A program made the translations under genes and the position numbers. Below are positions 1 through 11,425 of a stretch of 64,000 nucleotides of DNA, piece after piece. The DNA is from Cyanoderma ruficeps (lineage: Eukaryota; Chordata; Aves; Passeriformes; Timaliidae). The notes under the pieces were generated by a model. It made no database searches. It worked only from the letters and a program-made list of their open reading frames with translations, and had not been told where the DNA came from. Where the stretch lies: contig VZDJ01000097.1 in assembly GCA_008694505.1 (NCBI GenBank), positions 1,152,591-1,216,590 of the forward strand, in the 5' to 3' direction. Position 1 is the first letter of the stretch. Each line of letters begins with the position of its first letter.

Positions 1-52
1 GCACTGGATGAGCTTTAAGATCCCTCCCAACCCAAAACATCCTGTGATTCTG
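1..52 (+). mobile_element. CR1 3' tail
   Basis: Opens with GGATGAGCTTTAAGATCCCT and ends CATCCTGTGATTCTG, the CR1 3' terminus. The rest lies outside the window. Confidence 0.85.
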
Positions 53-573
53 TTTTTAAAAGGTTGAGCCATCATTACTGTTCCCAAACGTGTTCCAAAT
101 AACTAAAAAATTTTAAGGCACATAAAAGATAGACATCATGTGATGAAAGCTGGCTTTTTCCCTTCTGCCTGCATTGACACAGTACAAGTTTAACTTATAA
201 ATCACATTCAAATCCATAAATGGGGCAGTTTTCTCCTCTCAAAGGAAACTGCACACCAAATCATCTCCAGCCCAGAGAGATGACAGAAATTATTTTGTCT
301 CTCAAAGAATCAGGATTTGGAAATGAAAACATAATACTTACATGCTAGAGTGCAGTGACACGACTTATTCATTGTAAAAGTGAAAAACAACTCCTTAATT
401 GTTTATGCTGACAAACAGTACACAAAAGGACACTGGCTGCACTTGCAGTGTTATACAGTAATCCTTTGGATTACTGGATCATATTTACAGTGTCAGAAGC
501 CACATTTAAGTCATGCTCTACGTTAAGAAAATACCACTGGCTACAGGTAAGAGTCTTACCAAGAAGAACTTAC
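1..573 (-). other. ATRN intron 3, 5' part
   Basis: Begins with the GTAAGTTC donor at 573-566 and runs off the window. Apart from a CR1 3' tail at the left edge it is ordinary unique A/T-rich intron sequence with no exon or RNA gene that I can see. Confidence 0.85.
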
Positions 574-687
574 CTAAAAGCTGCCAGTAAGGGAGCATAA
601 ATTGAGTCTCCATCATACACATACAAATGGTCCCAGCTGCACTCTGTGGCAAAGTGATTGAATCGAAGCCTGAGGATTGTGTTTGGC
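574..687 (-). CDS. ATRN: Attractin exon 3: CUB domain core
   Basis: A 114-base exon with acceptor CTTTACAG and donor GTAAGTTC. It encodes PNTILRLRFNHFATECSW and then DHLYVYDGDSIYAPLLAAF, the most diagnostic part of the CUB domain: hydrophobic strand, T-E-C, and the acidic D-H-L-Y-V-Y-D-G-D loop that in many CUB domains binds calcium. HLYVYDGD with AAF favours ATRN over ATRNL1. Borders are phase 2; the last two bases AG should join a T-starting exon to give Ser, as in the vertebrate family (AAFSGL). The remaining ATRN exons lie beyond the left edge of the window, so the gene is partial here. Confidence 0.95.
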
Positions 688-927
688 CTGTAAAGAAAAA
701 GTAAATGAATAAAAGATTTGTAATTAGCCACTCCACACACAAGGCAAAAACCCTTCAACACACTCCTCTGGTGTGAAGCTCTTGTCTAGACAGGACAAAA
801 CTGAGTGACCTGGGGTAACTGTAGGTGCATTAAACATGCTGTGTGTGGTTCAGGGTTTTTTTTTGGTGTGCAGCTCTCATGGTATTATGCAAAAATTTCT
901 TTATGGTCAGAAAGCTGTGTCCTGTTG

Positions 928-1188
928 TGCAGAACGTATCACAGAATATCCTGAGCTGGAAGGGACCGACAAGGATCACTGAGTCCAACTCCTGGCTCTG
1001 CACAGGACCACACCCCAACAATCCCACCCTGTGCTTCAGCCCATTGCCCAAATCCTCCTGAAGCTCTGGCAGCCTTGGGACCATGACTGTTCCCCAGGGA
1101 GGCTGGGCAGTATCCGACCACCCCTGGGGGAAGAACCTTTCCCTGATATCCACTTAACACAGCTCCAGCCATTCCCTAGGGTCCTATC
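928..1188 (-). mobile_element. CR1 fragment, subfamily A
   Basis: Starts at its 3' end with ATCCTGAGCTGGAAGGGACC and has the GCTCTGCACAGGACCACA block. It is almost identical to 25446-25705. It stops abruptly at the single N at 1189. Confidence 0.88.
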
Positions 1189-1189
1189 N
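1189..1189. other. Single N at a repeat junction
   Basis: One undetermined base separates two different CR1 subfamilies that would not normally join here. It looks like a collapsed or mis-joined assembly gap. Confidence 0.7.
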
Positions 1190-1410
1190 AACATTCCCAG
1201 CTCTCCCAGCCTGGCTCCAGAGCAGAGGGGCTCCAGCCCTGCAGCAGCTCTGGGGCCTCCTCTCTCCTTCTGCTGTTGGCCCCAGGGCTGGGGCAGCTCT
1301 GCCCGTGGGGAATCGGGCCCACAGGGACACAATTCCCACCTTTCCTGCTGTCCTCACTGGGGCCAGCCCGTAACTGGGGGGACTTCTGGGAGCCAGCATA
1401 CATGGCTGGG
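1190..1410 (-). mobile_element. CR1 internal fragment, subfamily B
   Basis: Begins ACATTCCCAGCTCTCCCAGC, the same internal segment found at 3463 and, inverted, near 14890. The 3' end is missing, consistent with a misjoin at 1189. Confidence 0.85.
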
Positions 1411-3119
1411 GCAAGTCCAGGTTTCCAACATGATATTATTTGTTTCATGGCTCATATAAAAAGGTACACCTAAAGACAATCACAGAGAAACCACAGCAGA
1501 TATTTTATTTAGGGCTCTGCTCCAGGACGGTGCAAACATCACTACCATTGTGCTTGGACCTGAAACAAACAGAAAATGAATCTGTATCAGCAGTGCTTGT
1601 TCCCACCCATAGCTGGAGCTGTTGAAAGGACACACACGAGTGTCTAGGATCACCCCAACAGCATTGCCCTAGAACTCAGATGAAATCCCTGTTCATCCTA
1701 ATCAAATACATTTTTAAAATGTCAGCTTGCCATAGAATCCTTCCTTCCCAAAGGAGGGGAAGTCTTTAGGGAGTTATTCTGCAAATGACTGATTTTTGAT
1801 AGGCACAACAATCTTCTCTAGGCCTTTGGAAAAGAGCAGCAGGTAGAACTCAAGGATAATGTCCTACTTAAAAACAAGGTACAAAGAGTACCCATGACTT
1901 CAGAACCGAGCAGCCTGTGGAGTCATAGGGATTTGCTTCTATTTGACTAGTCTGACAGCTGTAGAGCAGAGAGAAACTGTCAATCAATAAAGGTTCAGAC
2001 CACAAGCAAAAAGAAAGAGTCTCTTTGCAACAGCCAACAACCATTAGCAGACAGTCCTCATCTGCACAACCACACGGTCCTCAGGCTCCATGGAGCTCAT
2101 CCGCCTTGTTCACACTCCTGGGAAAAATGAAAAGGACTCCCCTGGGATGAGAACACAGCACAGACACCAGCCAAGGAAAGTCAGGAACGGTGCGGAAAGG
2201 AAATGAGAACACTAAGGAACACATGGCTTATTTTGTATCTGAATTTCTCTAGTGTCTTCAATGGCTCACTCCCATAGCACCCTTCCCTGCTGACCTCAAA
2301 GCCCTCTGCACAGTGGAACATCAGGAATGAGGTGAGGGCACTCAGAACTGAACACCTTCGCAGGCGTGGCTTTCCAAGCCCAAATCTCTGGGAATTTTGA
2401 GAGCTTGAACTGTTTTCACACGGCTGCATATTTCGGCTGGTTTAATCAGTGTGGTTATCTCTTTACTGTTTACCACCATGCCCTGACAGCAGGGTAGAAA
2501 CACTCACAGGCGGGAAAATGACTCCAACATAAACACCTGGCTACAGAATAGGGAGGAACAACATTTCTGTCCTTCCAGCAAGAAAGATCTCACTTCAAAC
2601 CCCACACAGTGATGGTCCCCTAGGAAGCCTCTCAGTAGTAGTAATTATAGGCTGGAGGAGCAGCTTTGGTGACATTATTGAGGACTCATGAGAAGCACTT
2701 TGCTTCTGATAAAAATATGAGTCACAATATCCTTTAAAAACAGAAGTTAAGAGGGTTAAGCTGGCTGTGCTGGGATTGCTGAGGCTGGTTTGTCTGCAAT
2801 AATGCTCTTGTGAAACATTTTTTAATTATTTTTAATTGCAAACTGTATTCCTATTACCTACACAAATTAAAAGGTGTAGCCACATGGAGCATCCAACTTG
2901 TGCTCTTAACCACCTCAAACAACTGGGCTCCTTATAAAGTTAATAGTGAGTGGTTGCCTCTCAATTTCATCGTTCTGGATGGTTCTGTAGAGCAGCTTAG
3001 ACCTCAGTTTTGAGTACCTTAGGAGCTTAGGAATTAAACTCCCTCAACTCAAATAAATGTCTGAAGCAGATGCAATGAATAATTCCTCCTAAGTCATCAG
3101 ACCTCCCAAACAAAGAACC

Positions 3120-3990
3120 AAAGAGTGGTCTGGGTCAGAAGAGACTGCACAACCATCTCATTCCAATTGCCTGCCATGGACAGGTAGGTCCAAGCCCCAT
3201 CAGTCTGTCCTTGGACACTGCCAGGGATCCAGGGGCAGCCACAGCTGCTCTGGGCACCCTGTGCCAGGGCCTGCCCACCCTTCCAGCCAGGAATTCCTGA
3301 TTCCCAAGATCCCAGCCCAATGTCCCCTTTCCCAGTGGGAAGCCATTCCCTGTGTCCTGTCCCTCCAGGCCTTGGCCCCAGTCCCTCTGCAGCTCTCCTG
3401 GAGCCCCTTCAGGCCCTGCCAGGGGCTGGGAGCTCTCCCTGGAGCCTTCCCTTCTCCAGGGGAACATTCCCAGCTCTCCCAGCCTGGCTCCAGAGCAGAG
3501 GGGCTCCAGCCCTGCAGCAGCTCCGGGGCCTCCTCTGGCGTCTCTCCAGCAGCTCCACGTCCTTCTGCTGTTGGCCCCAGGGCTGGGGCAGCTCTGCCCA
3601 TGGGGAATCATCTCAGGGGGCACAGGGGGGCAGAATCCCCCTCTCCTGCTGCCCACGCTGGCATCAGCCCAGGGCTCGGGGGGTTCTGGGCTGGGTCATG
3701 TCCAGCTCTCACCCCCAAGTCCTTCTCCCCAGGGCTGCTCTCCAGCCATTCCCTGCCCATCCTGTGTTTGTGCTCTGGCTTGCTCCAGCCCAGGTGCAGG
3801 ACCTCGCACTTGGCCTTTCTGAACCTCATGAGGTTCACACAGTCCCACGTCTCCAGTCTGTCTGGTCCCTTTTGATGCCATTCCTTCCCTTCAGCATCTT
3901 GGCCTCACCATATGGCCTGGTGTCCATTGGCAAATTCGCTAAGGGTGCCTTGATCCCACTGTGCATGTCAGCAACAGATATGCTAAACAC
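3120..3990 (-). mobile_element. CR1, long subfamily B copy
   Basis: About 870 bases in the gene's orientation. It runs from a degraded 3' tail (CAACCATCTCATTCCAATTG) through GCCAGGGATCCAGGGGCAGC up to remnants of the ORF2 C-terminus. It is nearly identical to, but inverted relative to, the copy at 14430-15272. Confidence 0.92.
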
Positions 3991-4701
3991 AGGGAGAAGA
4001 TTAAGGAAAAGAGCCCTCTGGGATTGAAGGAAATTCTGACTCTCCAAGATGCCAAGAGGCCTCAGTTTGCAGTGTCCAGTACAAGTTCACACTCTCGCAT
4101 GACTCATGACAATTCACAGATCTCGCTACCTGCAGATTCAGGGAACAACATGGAATGAGACTGAAAACACAGATGTTATCACACAGCATCGTATGTGACC
4201 ATGGAAAAGCTTTAGAGACTAAACAAATGGATCTCACAGTCCTGGCATAAGCTTGGTACTATCGAAAATGTATTTCAGCAAGTGAGATGCTCTGAACTGC
4301 TGCACCATCAATCAGATGACAGAGGATAGAGATTAAATATGCTACTCCTAAAAACCTGTGCAAGAAATTGCTGTAAGCAATATAAGGATCAAATACAGAA
4401 AGGGCAGCAAAGTGAGGGGAGAGATCTGAGGAACTTCTCCCAGTTGAGAAAACCTTTGCAGTAGAAGGTCAATGGTTCCTCTGTAGTCCTCATGGCTCAG
4501 TGAGTAAAGAAATATCTGAAGTTCATCACTACAGAAACTAATTCTTCATGAATAAAATTTCTCTTGTTTCTCATACTACCGAAAAATCCCACATGTAGCA
4601 AATCCCATCATCTGAATGGCCCACTATGATATCCGTTAATTCATAATCCTTCATTATTTACAGAAGTGCATAGATTTTTGCTTATCATATGCTGTTTCAA
4701 C

Positions 4702-5330
4702 ACAGAATCCCAGAATCCCAGAATGTGTAGGTTGGAAGAGACCTTCAAGATCATTGAGTCCAACCCAGCCCTTACACCTCAACTAGATCATGGCATCGAG
4801 TGCCACATCCAGTCCCTTTTTAAACACATGCAGGGATGGTGACTCCACTACCTCCCTGGGCAGACTATTCCAGCATTTCATCATCATTCTTTCCATGAAA
4901 AACTTCTTCCTAATATCAACCTATATTTCCCTTGGTGCAGTTTAAGACTGTGTCCTCTCATTCTGTCAGTTGCTGCCTGGAGAAAGAGACCAACCCTCAG
5001 CTGTCTACAACCACCCTTCAGGATGTTGTAGAGAGTGACAAGGTCACCTCTGAGTCTCCTTTTCTCCAGGCTAAACAACCCCAGCTCCCTCAGTCGTTCT
5101 TCATATGGCTTGTTTTCCAAGCCCTTCACCAGCTTTGTTGCCCTCCTCAGGACACATTCAAGTGTCTCAGCATCCTTCCTAAACTGAGGGGCCAGAACTG
5201 GACACAGCACTCGAGGTGTGGCCTCACCAGTGCTGAGCACAGGGGAAGAATGACCTCCCTGCTCCTGCTGGCCACACCATTCCTGATACAGGCCAGGAGC
5301 CACTGGCCCTCTTGGCCACCTGGCCACACA
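4702..5330 (-). mobile_element. CR1 with ORF2 3' end
   Basis: The 3' tail (CAGAATCCCAGAATGTGTAGG) is on the left, followed by GTCCAACCCAGCCC and a readable part of the reverse transcriptase C-terminal region. It ends beside a short CA repeat (5324-5338), about 200 bases from exon 2. Confidence 0.92.
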
Positions 5331-5335
5331 CACAC
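4884..5335 (-). pseudogene. CR1 ORF2 C-terminal remnant
   Basis: Two overlapping minus-strand frames carry CR1 ORF2 C-terminal motifs. The 5' part reads [20 protein letters not shown] and the 3' part reads [18 protein letters not shown] then [11 protein letters not shown]. The change of frame lies near 5150-5200, so the protein is broken. It is a dead LINE fragment with no host role evident. Confidence 0.85.
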
Positions 5336-5535
5336 ACAAACCTCTCAATCAGAAGTCAGTTTGGAGAATTAAGTTACACAAGAACTTATTTACCAAGAAC
5401 AATTAAGTGTTGCCCTATCTAGCTTTTAGAATAGCCAGAAAGAATTGTGAGACCTAAAAATATTCAGTGCAGATAAAAATCACCCTATAAGTCCCAATAA
5501 GCAACACAAAATCCCAAGCTGCTTCTGACACTCAC

Positions 5536-5619
5536 CTTCCTTCAATGAGCCAGGTGCATTTTGTCTTGTATTTGTAATTTCCAGGCCCATCTGTGACATA
5601 CCCTGAAGGCTCAGTGAGT
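5536..5619 (-). CDS. ATRN: Attractin exon 2: start of CUB domain
   Basis: An 84-base exon bounded by a TTTGTTTGCAG acceptor and a GGTGAGTG donor. Together with the bases carried over from its neighbours it encodes LTEPSGYVTDGPGNYKYK followed by TKCTWLIEG, the beginning of the attractin CUB domain (a beta-sandwich for protein interaction), including its first conserved Cys and the C-x-W-x-I signature. Both borders are phase 2 and the length is 28 codons, so skipping it would not shift the frame. VTDGPGNYKYK matches ATRN, whereas LTEPSGY resembles the paralogue ATRNL1; exons 1 and 3 settle the call as ATRN. This exon is too short to stand out as an open frame and was found by splice sites and protein similarity. 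A CR1 fragment in the same orientation as the gene ends about 190 bases downstream. Confidence 0.93.
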
Positions 5620-6087
5620 CTGCAAACAAAAACACAAAGACAAGCATTAGTGTCCAGTGGTTTTAAACATTCAGAAAGGATTCTCTAAATTTTGAAGATC
5701 ACCATTAGATCATTATTTACTTGAGAGTCACTATAAAGAAACCAACTACAGCACAACAAAACCCAGCTGGGAGTCTCTTGTTGAACTCTCTGTGCAGGCC
5801 TTCTGATGATTGCTCTTCAAGAATGACATCTTGAAGGATATCACTTGAAGAACGATGGTTTCTCTATCAGATTGATGTCATGGTTCCAAACTTATATATA
5901 CGGATAAACCACCTAACCAGCAAAAGGAATTCCCCAACAGAAGCTAAAATTATTCCTGAATTATTTATTTACATAAACTGCACCACTCTTGCATGCAGTT
6001 CAGATGAAGTCCATGGTGCAAGCGCTCATTTTCATTACCTGACTCTCCACAAACTCCTTGATAACCCCCTGAATGGAGGACTCATCC

Positions 6088-6236
6088 CCAAGCCCCATCC
6101 CTGGAAGTGAACAAGGCCAGGTTGGATGGGGCTTGGAGCAACCTGGTCTAAGGGAAGGTGTCCCTGCCTATGGCACAGGGTCAAGTGAGATGGGTTTTAA
6201 GGTCCCTTCCACCCCAATCACTCTGTGATTGTGTAT
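6088..6236 (+). mobile_element. CR1 3' fragment
   Basis: Runs from CATCCCTGGAAGTGAACAAG to the tail TTTTAAGGTCCCTTCCACCC and CTCTGTGATTGTG. Confidence 0.9.
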
Positions 6237-7039
6237 TGTTATCAACATCTGCAAATGCTGCACAGTGCAAATTCTACACCAGCAAGAGCCAAACCTTTGG
6301 GATATACATGCCTATATCATATGAATTAGTCAAAATACTCACAATGAGTTCTAACTGATGAAGTATTGCAGAAAGTGCTGAAAATAAATGACAGGGAAGG
6401 ATGGCAGCCAAAGGCAGCAGCACCTGAAGGTGCCCAAACGCCATGTTCTGGTAGAGCACACACTGGCACCCAAAACAGGACTCCTTCCTAGGCAAGTTAT
6501 AAACTCCACCATCGGCACACGGCTGGAGCAAATCACAGCCCTCTGGCAAAATTTAACTGTCCTACTTACAACACAGCTTTAAAACAAAACTACCCAAAAT
6601 TTAAACTGGGCAAGAAGAGAAGAAAGCAAGATCAGAAGTTCCCCAAACTGGTATCTTGGAACGTTTTCTGTGCCTTTCCCCAGTGATCTGTTAATGTTGA
6701 CATCTCACTTTTAAAATATTTTGCCTGAGTCAAAAATGATTCTCCAAACTCTTTTCCATCAAGCATGTGATTCAAATTAAAAAGGAAAAAGCCACATATT
6801 TTTAAAAACCACTTTCCTCTGTCTATAAATGAATTTATTATAATACTTTTCAACCTGAGAAATTGAGCTGAAGATTTTTAAATGCCAATTACTGAAGTTC
6901 TGCAAGAAATAGAGGAATTCAGGCAAATGCAGAAGAAACTCAGATTTTTGGAAGCACAAGAAGCATCTGGACCTTCTATGGAGGCACAGATGTAGGTGTA
7001 AACAGAGATTAGATTTAAAATGAATACACGTACAGAAGG

Positions 7040-7282
7040 TATAGATTTAGGCTGGATCTTGGACAGGAATTGTTCCCTGGGAGGGTGGGCAGGCCCTGGC
7101 ACAGGGTGCCCAGAGCAGCTGTGGCTGCCCCTGGATCCCTGGCAGTGCCCAAGGCCAGGCTGGACACTGGGGCTTGAAGCAGCCTGGAATGGTGCAAGGT
7201 GTCCCCGACCGTGGCAGGAGATGGAATTGGACGAGTTTTAAGGTCCCTTCCAACCCGAACCATTTCATGATTCTGTGATTTA
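7040..7282 (+). mobile_element. CR1 3' fragment
   Basis: Contains CCCTGGCACAGGGTGCCCAG and ends TTTTAAGGTCCCTTCCAACC with TTTCATGATTCTGTGATTT. Confidence 0.92.
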
Positions 7283-8369
7283 TATTTCTTTTAAAACTTC
7301 AGCATCTTTTAAAATTCAAACCACCTATCTAGCAACCAGGAATCCACAAAACCAAATGAACCATCCAAGTTGGAGGCAGTAACATCTACTAGTCTTTTTG
7401 TCTGAAAACTCATTCTTTTGAATATAATATCCATGGAAAAGCCATGCATCAAGCAGTATCAACACTGACAGAACTTTGCCTGTAACCAAGAGCAGAGATT
7501 CTGAAAATCTGAGCAAGTCTCTCAAGCTAAAAACTATCTCATGCCATGTGGAAAGCTCTCAGAGAGCCACTACTCATGTAACTCTTGCAGCAACTTTATC
7601 TGAAAACAATTACTAATTCCTTCACCACAGAAATGCTACCAAGAGTGATATAAAAAATAAAATAAAATAATCCTGTTAATACTGTAGTCCCAGGCACGTC
7701 ACATCTCAGGAGGGAAAAAGAGCATTTCAACATCAACGTAATTCAATGAAGTTTCAGCACTGGATTTAGTTTTGAAAATACAAGTGGAACTTTGATGAAC
7801 CATTAGTAAAAACATATCTAAGTTTTTCAGACTGCTGACTAAACTTCCTGCCATTACGGACAAATGAAGGATATTAAAAATCTGTAATAAATCAGAATTG
7901 ACATCTCTGAAAGGAAAATAAATAGGAATTAAGTTCTCACTGCCTGCACTGCCTGGCTAGAGCAGGGCAGCAGCATCCATGTTCTTCTATAAGCATTCTC
8001 CCAGACAGAAATAAATCTTCAGCACAAAGGCAAACTGAAAATAGAATTTCATCTTTTCATTCAATACAGAAAGCTCAACTGATCTCCAAGCTCCAGTAAA
8101 AAAGCAAACAGCCTCCTGCTCCCCATGCTCAGTGCTGCCCGTGCCATACGAGACACAGGGCCGGGAGCTCAGATAACTGGGACATATCCTACACAGTGTT
8201 TTGGCTTTGCCTGGAACACGTGAGTAACTCCAGAAGGAAAAACATTCCAGGAATGGGAGACTTGGATGTGGAAAGTTTTCCTAACATACATCAGACCACT
8301 CTCACACAGAAGGCTCCTACCCCACATAACCTGTCACCAACACCACCAGGCTCAGGGGTCTTTGGGCCC

Positions 8370-9225
8370 AGAAAGCTTTGGTCATATTTGTGATGTGGGG
8401 GTCAACAAGGCCAAGTGTCAGGTCCTGCAGCTGGCTCACAGCAACCCCTGAAGCTCCAGGCTGGGGCAGAGGGGCTGGGAAAGGCCCTGGGATGATGTGA
8501 CAGTGGCTGGGCATGAGTCCAGGTGGGCAGGAGGCCACTGGAGGCCCCTGGGCTGTGCCAGCTCTGGGGTGGCAGCAGGGCCAGGGCAGTGTCCTTGTCC
8601 CCTGTGCTGGCACTGCTGGGGCACCTCCAGTGCTGGGGCAACTCTGGAGAAACCTGGAGGGGCTGGAGCATGTCCAGGGAAGGGAAAGGAGCTGGGAAGG
8701 GGCTGGAGAATTCCTGAGGGAGCTGAGAAGGGGCTGGAGAATTCCTGAGGGAGCTGGGAAGGGGCTGGAGAATTCCTGAGGGAGCTGGGAAGGGGCTGGA
8801 GAATTCCTGAGGGAGCTGAGAAGCGGCTGGAGAATTCCTGAGGGAGCTGGGAAGGGGCTGAGCCTGGAGCAAAGGAGGCTCAGGGGGGACCTTGTGGCTC
8901 TGCACAAGTCCCTGCCAGGAGGGGACAGCCGGGGGGGTCGGGCTGTGCTCCCAGGGAACAGGGACAGGAGGAGAGGGAACGGCCTCAGGCTGGGCCAGGA
9001 GAGGTTCAGGGTGGGTATCGGGGAAATTAGGGAAAGGGTTGTCCAACCCTCCCACAGCTGTCTAAGGCTATGGTGGAGTCCCCATCCCTAGAGGATTTCA
9101 GAGCCCTGTGCATGTGGCTCTTGGGGACATGGGTCAGTGGTGACCCTGGCAGTGCTGGGGAACTGTTGGACTTGATGGTCTTAGAGGGCCTTTCCCACCT
9201 AAACAATCCTGTGATTCTATGGTCA
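8370..9225 (+). mobile_element. CR1 with internal tandem expansion
   Basis: About 855 bases from GTCAACAAGGCCAAGTGTC to the tail CCTGTGATTCTATGGTC. It belongs to the same subfamily as 19650-20530 and 39355-39870 (shared GCTGTGCTCCCAGGGAACAG). It holds the 31-bp minisatellite at 8688-8858. Confidence 0.92.
8688..8858 (+). repeat. 31-bp minisatellite inside a CR1
   Basis: The unit GAGCTGGGAAGGGGCTGGAG plus AATTCCTGAGG occurs about 5.5 times; AATTCCTGAGGG recurs at 8709, 8740, 8771, 8802 and 8833, exactly 31 bases apart. The related CR1 at 20020-20070 has one unit, so the array arose by local expansion after insertion. Units differ by only one or two bases. Confidence 0.93.
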
Positions 9226-9542
9226 TTTTATGACTCAGATGCAGAAATCCGACACCAGAAAATATGGAAAGGCATCAAATACCACTGGTCTTTGCTAACT
9301 TGGTGAAACATCTGGCTGCTACACAAGAAGTGCATCTGTACTACCTGTGTGTTACATCTCCTGCTCTGCAAGGAGCAGCTGCTGCACCCTAAGAAAACAG
9401 TAAGTCAGGTCCTGTACTACAATACTTACAAGGCTCTAAACTACAACACCAACTTTAAAACCCCCAGGGTAGAAAAAACAACTGCGAGGATCTATTCACA
9501 AATGTCAGATTAAAAAAATACATAAGCGTACTGCATAAATAC

Positions 9543-9560
9543 ATATGCATTAATGCATAT
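9543..9560. promoter_or_regulatory. 18-bp perfect palindrome, homeodomain/POU-like
   Basis: ATATGCATTAATGCATAT is self-complementary over 18 bases. It has two ATGCA half-sites around a central ATTAAT. This resembles a palindromic POU/homeodomain site; function is inferred from the motif only. Confidence 0.4.
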
Positions 9561-10504
9561 ACACACAATACTTAGCTTGTTTCAAACCTCATTGTTCACA
9601 ACACTGTTGTGTACACTAAATTTTTCACTGACTTCCAAGTGGACTGCAATATATTAGAACCAAAGGGAAGGAAGAGAGTTAGGGAGATGAACCTACAGCT
9701 GACGTATTCAAAGAGCTCCAACCTTGAGTGCCGCCTATCCCAGTTTTTTAAAGGAAAAAGACAAAAGGGAAGCGATGACAAGGACAAAGATTTAACAAAA
9801 AAGAACTTCAAAGAGAAATATTTTATGCAAAAAGATTCTGCATATTTAATTACTCCTTAATCATTCTAGGAGCCCCTGAAAAGCACAAAACCAACACAAG
9901 AAAATCAGGCAGCAATCAATGGTATCTCCTGGGTAAACAGCCAAATCTGATATTGTAAATCAACAGGCAAATCCATGGGTTTTTTAATAATATGAGTAAT
10001 ACTAGCAGCATACATTTTTCAAATACCAATTAGTATGCACTGAGAAAATTCCACCATAGACAGGAACTGCACAACAAGGCAAAGCCTCAAAGCTGTTGAC
10101 TAATTACTATCTAATAAATCTAAAGCAAGCCTGTTGCTAGTGAATACAAAAACTCACAAAAAGTACCTTAGAATTTAGGGATTAAATAACTTTGCAGCAC
10201 TTACTTTGAAGTATTGTGACATTAAAGGTACATTTACATGCTGGGAACAGGGGTTTGAATAATTCCCTTTCATCAATCAGATTAATAAAGAAAAAATGCA
10301 GCTTGCCTTTCCTCCATTACTCACCAGAAAAGGTTAGCAGGCTGGTTGAGTTTATAAAACACATTAAATTTTAAACCTCTAAGTGGTCATCACTGGATCT
10401 CAAAACAGGTTTGTATTACTTTACACTACAGTGAGACTGAAGGCTTATCAGCATCTTGTCTGGAGAAGTTTCACAGCCTTTTCCCTAAAAAAAAGCCCCA
10501 ACCA

Positions 10505-10505
<1 letters not shown>

Positions 10506-10541
<36 letters not shown>
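10506..10541. repeat. (AAT)n microsatellite running into poly-A
   Basis: About nine AAT units and ten A residues end at an undetermined base at 10542. Confidence 0.9.
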
Positions 10542-10542
10542 N
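10542..10542. other. Undetermined base in poly-A
   Basis: One N directly after the (AAT)n and A tract, so the tract length is uncertain. Confidence 0.9.
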
Positions 10543-11224
10543 AGCAAAAATAAACAACCAAAACCACCAAACAAACCCAAAAGCCCTTTGTCCATCCTAA
10601 TTCTGAAGTTGCTAAATCTAGAGTCAGATGCAAGCAATGAGTTTCTCCTTTCTTCATCCTCCTTCTCAAGTGCTCAAGCACTTCATAATTAAAAGTCATT
10701 GTTTCGGGTATATTTGGAATTGAAGGCACAAAGAAAGGGCTGTTACAGCCTCTTACCAGAACAAACGCTTTCTATCTTAAATTGATTAGTAATTTGACTT
10801 TGTTCATGTTCTCACTAAAAGCACTGAGGTTAAAGGACATTTACAATAAGCAAATGTTTTAATTTATAAGCAAGGAATAGTGATCAGGCACACTGGGGAT
10901 GAGAGAAGCAGATAAAAAATCCACACAGCTATTTCATGAATTTCTAATGTAGAACAGCTAAATCCCTTCTCCTGCCACCTCGGTTCCATGCCACAGGTAA
11001 AGCTGGGAAGATGCAATTAATTACAGGCCAGGTCTTACAGATGAAGGTAATGACATTACTGCAAAATCCACTTTGATAAGGATTTTACCTACACAGCAAC
11101 AGGTACCTAAAACAAAGAACTACTTCAGGTGTCCAGAGAATTCTCTCCTCTTCTTTCACATACCCAGCCTCCTGAGATAAAAGTCCTCAAGATGAGCAAA
11201 CTCACGCAGAAGCCACTGCTCAGA

Positions 11225-11425
11225 ATAATCATGGAAAACCAAACGTTTTTGATTGGAAGGGACCGTAAAATTCATCTCGTTCCACCCCCCTTCTACTGCC
11301 CCAGGCTGCTCTAAGCTCCAACGTCCAACCTGGCCTTGGACACTTCCAGGGATCCAGGGCCTGCCACCCTCACAGGTAAGAACTTTTTCCTCACAGTGAA
11401 GATTTTTATCCTAATAATTGAAATA
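11225..11425 (-). mobile_element. CR1 3' fragment
   Basis: The 3' side has AATCATGGAAAACC and GATTGGAAGGGACC, then CCAACCTGGCCTTGGACACT and AACTTTTTCCTCACAGTG. Confidence 0.85.

Larger units (their letters stand above)
688..5535 (-). other. ATRN intron 2 (4848 bp)
   Basis: Bounded by the exon 2 donor (GTGAGTG) and the exon 3 acceptor (TTTCTTTACAG). It holds four CR1 pieces (928-1188, 1190-1410, 3120-3990, 4702-5330). The unique stretches 688-927, 1411-3119 and 3991-4701 show no exon, RNA gene or other repeat that I recognise. Confidence 0.85.
9226..11224. other. Unique intron 1 sequence
   Basis: About 2 kb of A/T-rich sequence. It holds only the 18-bp palindrome at 9543 and the (AAT)n tract at 10506; no exon or RNA gene is seen. 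The shorter stretches 5623-6087, 6237-7039 and 7283-8369 are likewise plain intron. Confidence 0.75.

Noticed and set aside
8402..9055. 217-codon minus-strand frame rich in SSLRNSPAPSQ repeats
   Set aside because: The peptide repeat is the antisense translation of the 31-bp minisatellite in a CR1.
9609..9860. Lys-rich 83-codon frame on the plus strand
   Set aside because: A-rich intron sequence; no family recognised and no matching splice sites.
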